Shown here in pieces: positions 1 to 8,431 of a DNA stretch of 23,622 nucleotides. The notes below the pieces were generated by a model. That model was not told the origin of the DNA and did not search any database. It saw only the letters and a program-made list of their open reading frames with translations. Within the stretch, counting starts at the first letter, position 1. The number at the start of each line of letters is the position of its first letter. Position numbers and translations under genes: made by a program. Source of the DNA: Mnemiopsis leidyi (Eukaryota; Ctenophora; Tentaculata; Lobata; Bolinopsidae); contig JH155441.1 of assembly GCA_000226015.1 (NCBI GenBank), forward strand, positions 250,610 to 274,231, in the 5' to 3' direction.

Positions 1-758
1 CGAAGAGGGGTTAGAATACAATAGACTTATTTATGCTTCTCATATTAAAGACGATTTGGCAAGGAAAAATACCTAGATAGAACTTTGACAATTGTTTAAA
101 AAGGCACCTTTGTTACCGAAATTTTTTAGTGATCGTCAATAAAGGCAGCCCCCTTGGCCGCAACAATCGAGTTGTGATTCCAAGGTGTGTTGTGTCTCGA
201 ATACGAGAACAATATCAGATATGCAGATCCTTCGGGAAATTATGTAGGATTCATGACCATAGAGGATTAAGTATGACATGACAAGTGTTTTAGAACTATT
301 GCTGAGAATCATTAATTCACTTAAATTACAATTATTGAAAAATGTGTACCTATAACATCACGTCATAACTCAAATGATCAGAATCGGTAGACCGAACAAT
401 GCAATTTCTATTAGACAGTGATCCAGGGTGCTGCCAAATGATAGGAATTAGGAAGCTGAATCTTTGACCGCTAATTTTAGTATGATGTAATTAGTTATGG
501 CTTGCGTGACTATGCTACATGTTATATATACACTATCATCTACACTTAAGGCCAAAGTAGTAAATATCTGGGCCATCACCTTTAAATATCAGAATTTAGA
601 GAATTGGAATAATAAAGGCCGAATCTTCAGTCACGCATTTCCAAAGGTTTAGCCTGTGACAAAGATATGAAAGTTAGCGTAGCCGTCAAGAATTTGATTA
701 AAAAAGTTAAGCTTCCAGAGTTTGCTCTAACCAGCGTCCTGGTTAAGTCACTGCGTAA
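1..758. other. AT-rich stretch without a recognisable feature
   Basis: I see no repeat array, inverted repeat of note, splice-bounded open frame or RNA gene here. The open frame beginning at 667 runs into a mobile element (767 onward) and has no protein-like character, so it is not called as a gene. Confidence 0.6.
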
Positions 759-766
759 ATTTTGGC

Positions 767-934
767 TCAACGGGCGATGCGCGTCTAGAATTTCTTCGCC
801 AGGCCAGAAATGCGTGAGAGCGCGTGATGGCTGCGACAGTAGGTTATATTATCTTTACGAGATTATATCCGTCTAACGTTCAGCTTTAGCTGCGTGAGTC
901 GGGTATCGCCGCGACAAATATTATCAACCTACAA
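767..934 (+). mobile_element. Tiny group 1 element, copy A, interrupted by a nested element
   Basis: The left end is TCAACGGGCGATGCGCGTC and the right end is AACCTACAA. It matches copies at 1034-1139 and 1326-1433 through its body, including the shared core CCAGGCCAGAAATGCGT. It is flanked by ATTTTGGC (759-766) and AATTTGGC (935-942), an 8-bp duplication with one mismatch. Removing the nested 64-bp insert and one 8-bp duplicate leaves about 96 bp, close to the other copies (106 and 108 bp). There is no coding capacity, so it must be non-autonomous. Superfamily is not assigned: 8-bp duplications occur in hAT, P, Merlin and some MULE elements, but the ends match none of the textbook termini I know. 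Confidence 0.75.
854..917 (+). mobile_element. Tiny group 2 element (64 bp) nested in copy A
   Basis: It begins TTTACGAGATTATATCCGTC and ends ATCGCCGCGACAA. It is flanked by a perfect 8-bp direct repeat ATATTATC (846-853 and 918-925). The same unit occurs inverted at 1462-1538 and direct at 2265-2319. Removing it together with one copy of the duplicate restores a GTAGGTTA...TAACCTAC-like hairpin near the right end of the host group 1 element, as in uninterrupted copy B. This supports true insertion rather than coincidental similarity. Confidence 0.8.
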
Positions 935-1028
935 AATTTGGCAGGATTTGGTAATTAAAAAAGTTGAAAATCTTGCATAGCAAGCTGTCAAGAATTCGCC
1001 TAACTAGTTATAATCTAAATAATTATAT

Positions 1029-1250
1029 TTGACTCAACGGGCGATGCGCGTCTAGAATTTCTTCGAAATTCGCCAATTCGCCAGGCCAGAAATGCGTGAC
1101 AGCGCGTGATGGCCGCGACAGTAGGTTATCAACCTATAATATTTGACGAGATTATATCCGTCCACGTCTACTGTTTTTACAAAACAATTTTGTTCAGCTT
1201 TGAGCTGTGCGTGCGACAGTTGGGGTTAAGGTTCACCACGACGACACCTA
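1029..1250 (+). mobile_element. Diverged group 2 relic split by a group 1 insertion
   Basis: Joining TTGAC at 1029-1033 to GAGATTATATCCGTC from 1148, across the group 1 insertion and one duplicate, recreates the group 2 left end. Further right, GTTCAGCTTTGAGCTG (from 1192) and a CACCACGACGACA stretch (about 1233-1245) resemble the group 2 interior and right end. I found no convincing matching duplication on the right side, so the right boundary is approximate. It may be an older, longer family member. Confidence 0.45.
1034..1139 (+). mobile_element. Tiny group 1 element, copy B (106 bp)
   Basis: It begins TCAACGGGCGATGCGCGTC and ends AACCTATAA. Perfect 8-bp direct repeats TATTTGAC flank it (1026-1033 and 1140-1147). 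Near the right end GTAGGTTATCAACCTAT can fold as a small hairpin. The insertion lies inside the left terminus of a group 2 relic. It carries no open frame that looks coding. Confidence 0.8.
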
Positions 1251-1325
1251 ACAAGGTGCTTACGCCGCGGGCCACGCACCGTACAAACAATATATTAGTT
1301 TAGTAATTTCAATTCGGCCAGGCGG

Positions 1326-1433
1326 TTGTAGGTTAATAACCTTTTGTCCCGGCCATCTGCATCAAGCACTTTTACGCATTTCTGGCCTGGCGAATGAATT
1401 TTGAAAAAATTCTAGACGCGCATCGCCCGTTAA
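1326..1433 (-). mobile_element. Tiny group 1 element, copy C (108 bp), inverted
   Basis: Read on the minus strand it begins TTAACGGGCGATGCGCGTC and ends TTAACCTACAA. Perfect 8-bp direct repeats CCAGGCGG lie at 1318-1325 and 1434-1441. The core CCAGGCCAGAAATGCGT is shared with copies A and B. Its orientation is opposite to A and B, so this copy can pair with either as a distal inverted repeat. Confidence 0.8.
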
Positions 1434-1461
1434 CCAGGCGGCAACCAAACCAAATTTTTTA

Positions 1462-1538
1462 TTGTCGCGGTGATACCCGACTCACGCAGCTAAAGCTGAA
1501 CGTTTCGTTAGAACGTTAGACGGATATCATCTCGTCAA
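1462..1538 (-). mobile_element. Tiny group 2 element (77 bp), inverted
   Basis: On the minus strand it begins TTGACGAGATGATATCCGTC and ends GTATCACCGCGACAA. The flanks are A, six T, A on the left (1454-1461) and A, eight T, A on the right (1539-1548), consistent with an 8-bp duplication whose T-run has slipped. Compared with the 64-bp copy it has an extra 13 bp around AACGTT, apparently a local duplication. Confidence 0.7.
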
Positions 1539-1559
1539 ATTTTTTTTAATACTAAAATT

Positions 1560-2095
1560 TTTTATAATATTTTACATTAATATCATTACGCTGCGCGCGA
1601 TGGAGTTTTTCTCTATTTACTTTTTAGTTGAGTGTATTGCTTAGCCAACATCAAAAAGCCCTAGGTGGATTGTGCTGGCTGCGCGCGTCCGTCCTAATTT
1701 CGTGCTAAGCTCACTATTGCTACACGTTGCCTAGCCCTGCTGCCCCCGACGCGCGCAAAGCGCGCGGCCACAGTGGGGTCAAGCTCATGTCACTAAGCCA
1801 TGCCACAACGTGAGATAAGCTCACTAAGGGATTTATAATATAATTCGTGTCTAGCAAGATTAAGTGTGCAATGCAAAAAATTCCATGCGCCTACACAGGG
1901 AACTATTTAGCCTTTGTCAAAACGGGAGGAGAAATTTCCGACAAATAAGGCTGAAAAACCATGAAAAACCCTTTTGCGCGCGTCGCCTGCGCCTCCACAC
2001 TCCAGAGGCCGGTTAATCATGCACAAATTTTTGCTGCGCAGCAGCTGCCGCGTGCGGCGTGAGCACGTAGTTAAGTAAATGTTCTCGGGGAGGGA
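1560..2095. other. CpG-rich patch with short perfect palindromes
   Basis: Several CGCG-dense clusters (about 1590, 1680, 1750-1766, 1976-1990, 2032-2060) stand out in AT-rich surroundings. Perfect local inverted repeats include CGCGCGC-AAA-GCGCGCG (1750-1766) and TGCTGCGCAGCA (2032-2043). The string TAAGCTCACTA recurs near 1706 and 1815. It could be a CpG-island-like regulatory segment or an old GC-rich mobile element. I found no matching termini or target duplication, and the open frame at 1907-2098 (minus) has no protein-like character. Confidence 0.4.
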
Positions 2096-2264
2096 CATGT
2101 TTTATTTTTATATGCAATTTGCTACGAATGAGGGTCACACTATCATTTAGAACATAAAATGTTCAATAAGTTCATTGCCATTAAATTCTAATAATTAATA
2201 ATGAAATACAGATCAAGTTTAATAATCTTTCACAGAAATTGACAACTAATAGGTAATGATATTG

Positions 2265-2319
2265 TTGACGAGATTATATCCGTCTAACGTTCTGCGTGAG
2301 TCGGGTATCACCGCGACAA
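2265..2319 (+). mobile_element. Tiny group 2 element (55 bp), shortest copy
   Basis: It begins TTGACGAGATTATATCCGTC and ends GTATCACCGCGACAA. Direct repeats TGATATTG flank it (2257-2264 and 2320-2327); two more matching bases (AA) make the boundary ambiguous by up to 2 bp. It lacks the CAGCTTTAGC segment present in the 64- and 77-bp copies. The first and last 20 bases are imperfect inverted repeats of each other (14 of 20 positions). Confidence 0.8.
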
Positions 2320-2602
2320 TGATATTGACATTTAATTAAGTAAAGCCTAGTTACGCCAACGTCAGTTTGGTTCTAATGGTAGCAAAACGAGTTGCAAGTA
2401 AGAAATATAGATCCAAGTCACGTCATACTCAGCAATGCCTCAACAAATATGTGATATGATACATTGCCACTCTCGACAAAGGAAGGTAAGTCTACAACTC
2501 TACAAGGCCATAAGAACGCTTAGCAGGCATTGCCATTTGTTTATCGTGGTAAATATTGCCAAATTTCGCAGTGCTGCAACAAGCCATAATCCCGAATTTC
2601 AA
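2320..2602. other. No firm feature
   Basis: This stretch has ordinary composition. It contains an ATG at 2435 followed by 17 codons to a GTAAGT donor at 2486, preceded by a TCACGTCA site; this is discussed among rejected items. Confidence 0.4.
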
Positions 2603-2729
2603 GGCAGTTTCGTCGCAAAAATCACTAATTTCTGGGCAGTTTCAGGGCAAAACTGCTTATTTCGCGGCAGTTTCGTGGCAACAATTGGTTATTTTGCGGC
2701 AGTTTCGCAATTAAATTGCTTGTTTCACA
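2603..2729. repeat. Degenerate minisatellite, 31-32 bp x 4
   Basis: Units start with GGCAGTTTC at 2603, 2635, 2666 and 2698. Each continues with a G/C-A-rich segment and then a (T)ATTTCGC-like end. The units have diverged by substitutions and small indels. Open frames on both strands across the array are by-products of the repeat. Confidence 0.85.
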
Positions 2730-3180
2730 GAATATGTCAAATTCCCAACATATTCTAGACTTTCTGTTGTTTTTTAGGTGTTTAACACTCAAAAGTAACC
2801 CATTCACATGATTTTGGTGATGCGATACAATCAAGTCATAGCTTTAACCATGTGGTTTGATCTTGTCATCATTGCAGATCAAATACTAGCCACAACAAGT
2901 GCAGATACTCCCTTGTGTGGTGTCATGTTCAGGACAACTCAAGCAAGATCGCATAACCAACATGATGACGAAACTTGTTAGGGCTACTAACTATTGTCAG
3001 TAACAGGTACTCTATCAGTATCAGCTGACTCCCAACCTCAGCAACCTTACTAACAGTTTGAACAATGTAATCACCTGTGACTTAAAATGTTTGGATACAG
3101 AGTTTCTTCTGGAAGTGATCCACCACTAAGTTACACGGACGACAACAGACAAAACAGCTTACTGCGGTGGGCATAGAACA
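2730..3180. other. No firm feature
   Basis: I saw no array, strong hairpin or splice-bounded frame in this stretch. Confidence 0.4.
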
Positions 3181-3296
3181 GCTTTATATTCCCAAACTCC
3201 GCAACTCGAACAGCCACGTTTCCTCTGCTTTGCACAGGTATGTGGCTTCTTACCAGCAGGCGGTAAGGTAGTGTCCTCACCTCTTATCAGAATTGC
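3181..3296 (-). CDS. Short Cys/Lys-rich open stretch, possible exon or decayed coding remnant
   Basis: On the minus strand an open frame follows a TAA at 3299-3297 and runs through at least 38 codons to 3181, which is as far as I followed it. It has no ATG. The peptide is unusually protein-like for this window: a KKPH stretch, then Cys, a basic KQRKR run, and a C-S-S-C pair followed by an aromatic/charged segment. Paired cysteines after a basic run occur in zinc-binding tails of some transposases and in many other zinc modules, but the stretch is too short to assign. It lies directly left of the 807-bp transposon without overlapping it. It may be chance. Confidence 0.2.
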
Positions 3297-3325
3297 TTAT
3301 TAAGAAGTGACTCATGCCAACCATC

Positions 3326-4132
3326 GGCTGCCGGACAGTTGCACCCAGTTAGTTGAAATCTCTGACAGAGCTTGATTAGGTGATGACGAATTAAATCTGA
3401 TCAATTGATCCTCTTGATTAGAAACGACAGTTGCGCCCAGTTAAGTGTGAGAATATGATCCCTGACAGTTGAGCCCAGCTAGAAGACTTATTTCTATTGT
3501 ACTTGAGCTTCAAAATCCGGTTATGGTTCCCGTCCGGTTTCAAAACAATTTGCCGGATTAAATTTTTTCAAATTAAATAAATGGGACCAGCCCCACTAAC
3601 TTGGACCTGTCCCACTAACTGGGACCAATCCCACTAACTGGGACCAGTCCCACTAACTGGTACCAGTCCCACTAACTGGGATCAGTCCCACTAACTGGGA
3701 CCAGTCCCACTAACTGAGACCAGTCCCACTAAATGGGACCAGTCCCACTTAGTGGGACCAGTGGAATGCACTCATGTGACATGTATAGTTGTACTTTAGC
3801 CAGAAATACGACAAGCAGTGATGCCAAAACGAAAGCCTTATCAGTTCCGTATTTGACCTGAGCTGCACAAGCACTAGGTGATCAAGGTTACATCTCGTGT
3901 CACAGAAACATGTAGAACCTGACCCGTGCAAGCAACATATAATCTTGAGTAGAAACAAACATGTAGAATGTGACACTGAGAAGTGTAATGTGTGTCCTGA
4001 CCAATGTAATGTGATCCCTGGGCGCAACTGTCGTTTCTAGAATCTAAGCTACCCAATCAGATCACATTAATGATTGGGCAGCTTGTTAAACCGTGGGAGT
4101 TGGATTCTTCTGGGCGCAACTGTCGGCACGCC
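3326..4132. mobile_element. 807-bp non-autonomous DNA transposon with terminal inverted repeats
   Basis: The left end GGCTGCCGGACAGTTGCACC and the reverse complement of the right end GGCGTGCCGACAGTTGCGCC align over about 23 bp with two single-base gaps and one substitution. Direct repeats CAACCATC flank the element (3318-3325 and 4133-4140); one further matching C allows a 9-bp reading. A second, inner inverted pair is perfect over 22 bp (3419-3440 and 4018-4039). There is no transposase-like frame, so it needs a helper. GG termini with 8-9-bp duplications fit Merlin; a MULE-type element is an alternative. The interior holds a 19-bp tandem array (3582-3765). Confidence 0.8.
3582..3765. repeat. 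19-bp minisatellite, about 10 units, each self-complementary
   Basis: Units of the form GGGACCAGTCCCACTAACT start at about 3583, 3603, 3621, 3640 and then every 19 bp to 3754. Each contains TGGGAC-CA-GTCCCA, a 6-bp-arm inverted repeat. The last junction forms a longer perfect hairpin, GTCCCACT-T-AGTGGGAC (3742-3758). The array lies wholly inside the 807-bp transposon and probably expanded within it. Confidence 0.92.
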
Positions 4133-4510
4133 CAACCATCAATTAAAAGTTACACAAGCAATCAAAACAATGTACAGTATCAGATTTAGATTATTAACTT
4201 GAAGTATTCTTACTGGCCTATTGTATAGCTGAAAGCACGGTGTCAACCTACACGGACCGCCCTTAACTGGCCGATCCCTGTTTACAAGCCATGTAGCAGG
4301 GGACCAGATAAGGCTAAACCGGTAAACGGGCATAGTTAAACACCGTACTTCCATCTTGGGACTTGTAAACAACTAGGAAATATTTCCTAGTGTTTAAAGT
4401 TCGCGAGACGAAAGCTGTGCAATTCAGCAAGATCCTAAGGATCATTCTATGTAAAATTCTATGGCCTATGTAAAATCCTATTATCCGACACCAGACCTTA
4501 CCTATAATGA
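4133..4510. other. No firm feature between the transposon and the next array
   Basis: This starts with the right target duplicate of the 807-bp element. I saw nothing else supportable. Confidence 0.4.
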
Positions 4511-4660
4511 TTGGTCAAATTTTGTAACGTTTGGTCAAATTTTGTAAGGTTTGGTCAAATTTTATAAGGTTTGGTCAAATTTTGTAACCATTGGTCAAAT
4601 TTTATAACGTCTGGTCAAATTTTGTAACATTTGGTCAAATTTTGTAACATTTGGTCAAAT
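4511..4660. repeat. 20-bp minisatellite, about 7.5 units
   Basis: TTGGTCAAATTTTGTAACGT repeats with an exact 20-bp step at 4511, 4531, 4551 and onward to 4651. Variation is mainly in the last four bases of each unit and at one G/A position (TTTTGTAA versus TTTTATAA). Confidence 0.95.
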
Positions 4661-4689
4661 TCCAGAAATCGAAATTTTTGCTTACAAAG

Positions 4690-4810
4690 ACATGAAATTT
4701 CGCGATATGTCATGGGAAAGAGATTTTATCGCAATATGTCATGGAGAATTGCCAATTTTGCAATTTATTGTGGAAGAACCCCAATTTCGCGATTTGTCGC
4801 AGAAGAATGC
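4690..4810. repeat. Degenerate 29-bp minisatellite, about 4 units
   Basis: Aligned on CGCGATATGTCATGG-like segments, units fall at 4701, 4730, 4759 and 4788, an exact 29-bp spacing despite heavy substitution. It begins about 30 bp after the 20-bp array ends but shares no unit with it. Confidence 0.75.
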
Positions 4811-7063
4811 AAAACGGACAAATGGGTCAGATTAAAACTCTTCAAAAGTTTTAACATTGATGTGTTTTGGCACGTGCCTGGTTGTAGCATTCGGTAATTG
4901 CGTCAGAACATTGTCAAACTTGGTAAACTTATAGCCTCCACCTACAAAAACGAACGTGCCAGATTTTTAGAGTTGGCCGACCAAGGCACTTGACACATAT
5001 TCTACTAAAATCGTATTTCAGAACTGTAAAACTTTGAATGTCGTAGACATTATGACGCCATGGTGGGAACATTTATGTACCCTACTTGCCTGTAATTACA
5101 TAAAAATATATTTCTAAGAGCCACTGACCCCTATTTAATTTATGTGTAAAATTTGACATCATGGGTATTTTAGAACTAACCAAAATTGATTTATAATCCG
5201 ATTTTGAGGTCGCTAAGGAATACTGCAACCTTCCACATTTACACAACCGATTACCTGCATACCCACACGAGCTGCCTTTGCCAGTCAACAAGCTGGTCCA
5301 TTAAAAAAGAGGAACAAGGCAAGCAGATAAAAAAAGTACATAAGGGAAATGGGGAAGATGAATTATAAAGTTTGAGATTATTACAGCCTTTACAGGCAGA
5401 CTTTATTATTCTCATTCTACTCTTTTGCATTTAATGAGGGTCAGACAAAGTCAGTAAAACTTTTTTCATCAACGATTCGATTAGAATTTATTCCATCTGC
5501 CAGTCTGCTGATTAATTTGAATGTCAGCCCGAACAGTCACTTTAGTCAAACTTATGGCAATCAGCAGGCTCTGCCTAGTGGAACATATGATTTTTTTTGG
5601 AAGACTGTCCACAAGATGATAGTGTATCTGATCTGATCTGTTGTAGTTAATTGATAGATTTAAGTTTTGGGAATTTTACAATTAATACCATTTGTGTCAA
5701 TCAATCATGGGAATTTGTTGCTGGCAATGCCAATTATATGGTGCAATTGAGGAGTAGGAGAATGGTACCTTTGGCTGGCTGGCAACAATAAAAAATTGCG
5801 GAGGTAATATGGATAATGGTGCCAAAAGCAACAATGGTGAAAATAGTGATTGCCATTGGTACCATTGTTACATTGTGGCAGGTTACAAGATGGGATTACG
5901 ATTTTGCCTCAGCCCAATTGAGAACAAAGCAATGTGCACGCCCAATACAAACCTCATTTTGTCTTTGCAGTATTGATACTGTGGGCTACTGAAGGAGTTG
6001 GTCTGGAAATAGCATTGTTCTGTCATTCTCGAGCAGCTCCAATGTAGAAGGTTTAGGTTAGACCCAACTTGTCGTAAATGTTTCTAGTCCTGTCAACCTC
6101 AGCCTCATATAGGTGGGAGCACATAAACTGTGGCCAAAGATTCAGCCTCTAGCCTGTGGCAGTTGTTAAGATTACACTTAGTCAATTGCCTTAGCATTTT
6201 AATCCCTGCTGCCAGGAGGGGAACCTAAAGTTCTATTCAGCAGGCTCCACCGGAACCGCTCCAGGCTGGAAGTTATTCAAACAAATTTGAATTTTACCCT
6301 ATATATATCATATTTTTCGACTAGACGATCCAGATTATTTGACATACAAGCTGAAACAGGCGTTCTGAGCTTTATTCCAGTTCCGATTTTAAAATAGATT
6401 GAGCTAGTCTTGAAGAACACCCAGAGCAGCTGATTGCATTATAAGCTATCCCCCGAAGTACTCGAGAAGTTCTATTTCACGACAGAATTCTTTCCAAGAA
6501 GTAATTCCTCCGCCTTGAAATATCCTCCTAGAGAATTGTTGCATTACAATCATCACTGGCCTGCGAAATTGTATCTGCTCCGGAATTCTTTATTATTCAC
6601 ATTAGAAAGATTCTCTTTCTTAGGAATGTCTCCAGCTGAAACTTACTTCCCCTTTCTCAGCTTTGTTGTTTATTGAATATCAAGAGTCAAAAGCATGTTT
6701 CTAGGCCAGAGTACAAGGGCCATCATTACGCATCGATCATTATTCAATTTAATTTATTGCCTGATGTAAAAAAATTTTTACCTCTAATATTTTATTTTGC
6801 TCAAAGTTTACTAGGTCATGTTACAGAGCCAAATTTGAAAGTGGAATTATCTGATATCTTTCCTTGTTCGTTTTAAACGTAATGCTTGTTGGATTTTAAG
6901 GAAATAATTGACATTGATTACTATTGAGCAGTTTTCTAAGCAGCTGTGAAGTTGATGCCTCAAAAACCGGAATAAGAAAATGTTTTCCTAACAAGCTGGG
7001 AAGGTATTTTGTTGTGTTATCAGCTGATATCGGTGCCGTGTAGACCATGTTTCTTATGGAATC
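4811..7063. other. Long AT-rich stretch without a firm gene
   Basis: I saw no array or transposon ends. The one strong splice-like signal is a pyrimidine-rich acceptor ending in TTTGCAG at 5970, followed by 24 open codons to a TAG at 6045-6047. A frame at 6434-6676 is moderately protein-like but lacks an ATG and splice sites. Neither is enough for a gene call. Confidence 0.4.
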
Positions 7064-7160
7064 TTTTTGGGGAAGGGTCACAAATTTTAACCAATGAGAA
7101 CCTAGAAAAAAGAGCTTTCTTGCTTCTTATTGGTTAGAATTTGTGACCCCTCCCCAAAAA
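7064..7160. repeat. 97-bp near-perfect palindrome (MITE-like hairpin)
   Basis: The left arm (7064-7098), beginning TTTTTGGGGAAGGGTCACAA, is complementary to the right arm (7126-7160) with 3 mismatches in 35 bp. The centre is about 27 bp. Both arms carry ATTGG/CCAAT in opposite orientations. The palindromic form suggests a foldback or MITE-like element, but I could not find a target-site duplication. Confidence 0.85.
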
Positions 7161-8323
7161 CACCTTTGTCAATACTTTGCCCAAAATTACACATCCTTTG
7201 AAATAACATAACCGTTCTTTTAAATTACGTGGCTACGTGCCCCTTTTTGATTCTTTTCCGATTTTAGCGGTGTTATATTAAGATAATTTTTACCAAAAAC
7301 AACTAGCTACAGCATAAATCAAATCCTCGTGATTTTATCAATCTGTTGATGATATAATGCAGTTGATGCTACAACTCACCAACGAAACGGTTAAGTCGTG
7401 ATATTTGAACACACAATATATCCCTCTCCTGACTCACGCCACACAGACCAGACAAGAGTGAAAGATTGAATTGAGTAGCCTCACAACTACCCAACCCTCA
7501 GACAATACCGCTGTTGAACAATCATAGACACGGTGAATAACAAGAAAATACACAGTGTCCACTACTTATTACCTTATTATCTGGACAATGAGATTCTGGC
7601 TCCTAAGAAAAGAGTTAGTTTGACACACGCGATTAGCCCGATCTGCAAGGTGTCTGACCTCATGTCATGTGAGGGGTTAACTTGTACGAACCGCCCACCT
7701 GATCCCTCTTGAATGGTACGCTGATCAAGGTAGAAGAAACTTCACCAATACCTCATACACATCCCGATGCCTTGTCTTGCTCATTGGTGTAGGAGAACTT
7801 GTCATTATGTGAAGTGTTACATTGTTCTCTGGGAGCCACACGAGAGAGGGAAGAGGAGAGAGTGTGTGTGTGGGTATGAGATCTTTGTAGGGATTGTGGT
7901 TACTCTCACGCATTACATATTGCAGTACTTTCTGTCATTTCTTGGCTGTGTTATCTTTAAAGTTTTTGTGTACTTCAACTTTCTAACTTGATAAAAATAA
8001 CGAGACGTCAATTTGGTTCCGAATAGTTACATCACATTTAAAATTGCTATTCTTATCAATGGATTGGAAGACTAAGGAATCAGTACAAGGTTTCCTTCTA
8101 GTGTGGATCCCTTGTCGTGAAGTAGTCAAAATGTTGGGCTGCACATCACACGTGTCGGTCACTTTGACCGATAAGGCCTGTATTACAATATTTGTATGGT
8201 ATGACACGAATTATTATATTTATCATATCTCGTGACGCACGTAGCTGTTAGTCTGATAGGGAGAATTTTATAATTCGTATGATCAGTTATCGAGAGCGGA
8301 GCCATCCTTTTTAGAGATTTTTG
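7161..8323. other. No firm feature
   Basis: Ordinary AT-rich sequence with a short GA/GT-rich run near 7840-7875. The overlapping frames on both strands around 7.7-8.2 kb are short and not protein-like. Confidence 0.4.
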
Positions 8324-8374
8324 TTGATGTCAGCTAAGTATTTTATTTTTTAAGTGGTGCTGAGCTGACATCAA
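8324..8374. repeat. Hairpin with 12-bp perfect arms
   Basis: TTGATGTCAGCT (8324-8335) is exactly complementary to AGCTGACATCAA (8363-8374), separated by a 27-nt AT-rich loop. It could be a structured RNA element if transcribed, or a small foldback relic. Confidence 0.7.
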
Positions 8375-8431
8375 GCCATTACCAAAAGGTGATAAAGTAA
8401 TTTTGTGTCAAAGTGCTTCTCGTTTTTATAG

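Noticed and set aside
667-1303. Two open frames on the plus strand (667-876, 1106-1303)
   Set aside because: They run through the tiny mobile elements and change content with each insertion; they are explained by those elements.
2435-2485. ATG plus 17 codons ending at a strong GTAAGT donor, preceded by a TCACGTCA site
   Set aside because: Attractive as a first exon, but I found no in-phase downstream exon and ATG-to-donor stretches this short occur often by chance.
5971-6047. Strong acceptor (TTTGCAG) followed by 24 open codons to a stop
   Set aside because: Very short, no partner exon, no nearby AATAAA; kept only as a note.
6434-6676. 80-codon plus-strand frame with moderately protein-like composition
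   Set aside because: No ATG, a stop immediately upstream and no splice acceptor in phase; likely chance.
4201-7740. Faint similarity between about 4240-4290 and 7690-7730 (ACCGCCC...TGATCCCT-like)
   Set aside because: Only short interrupted matches; could not define ends or distinguish from chance.
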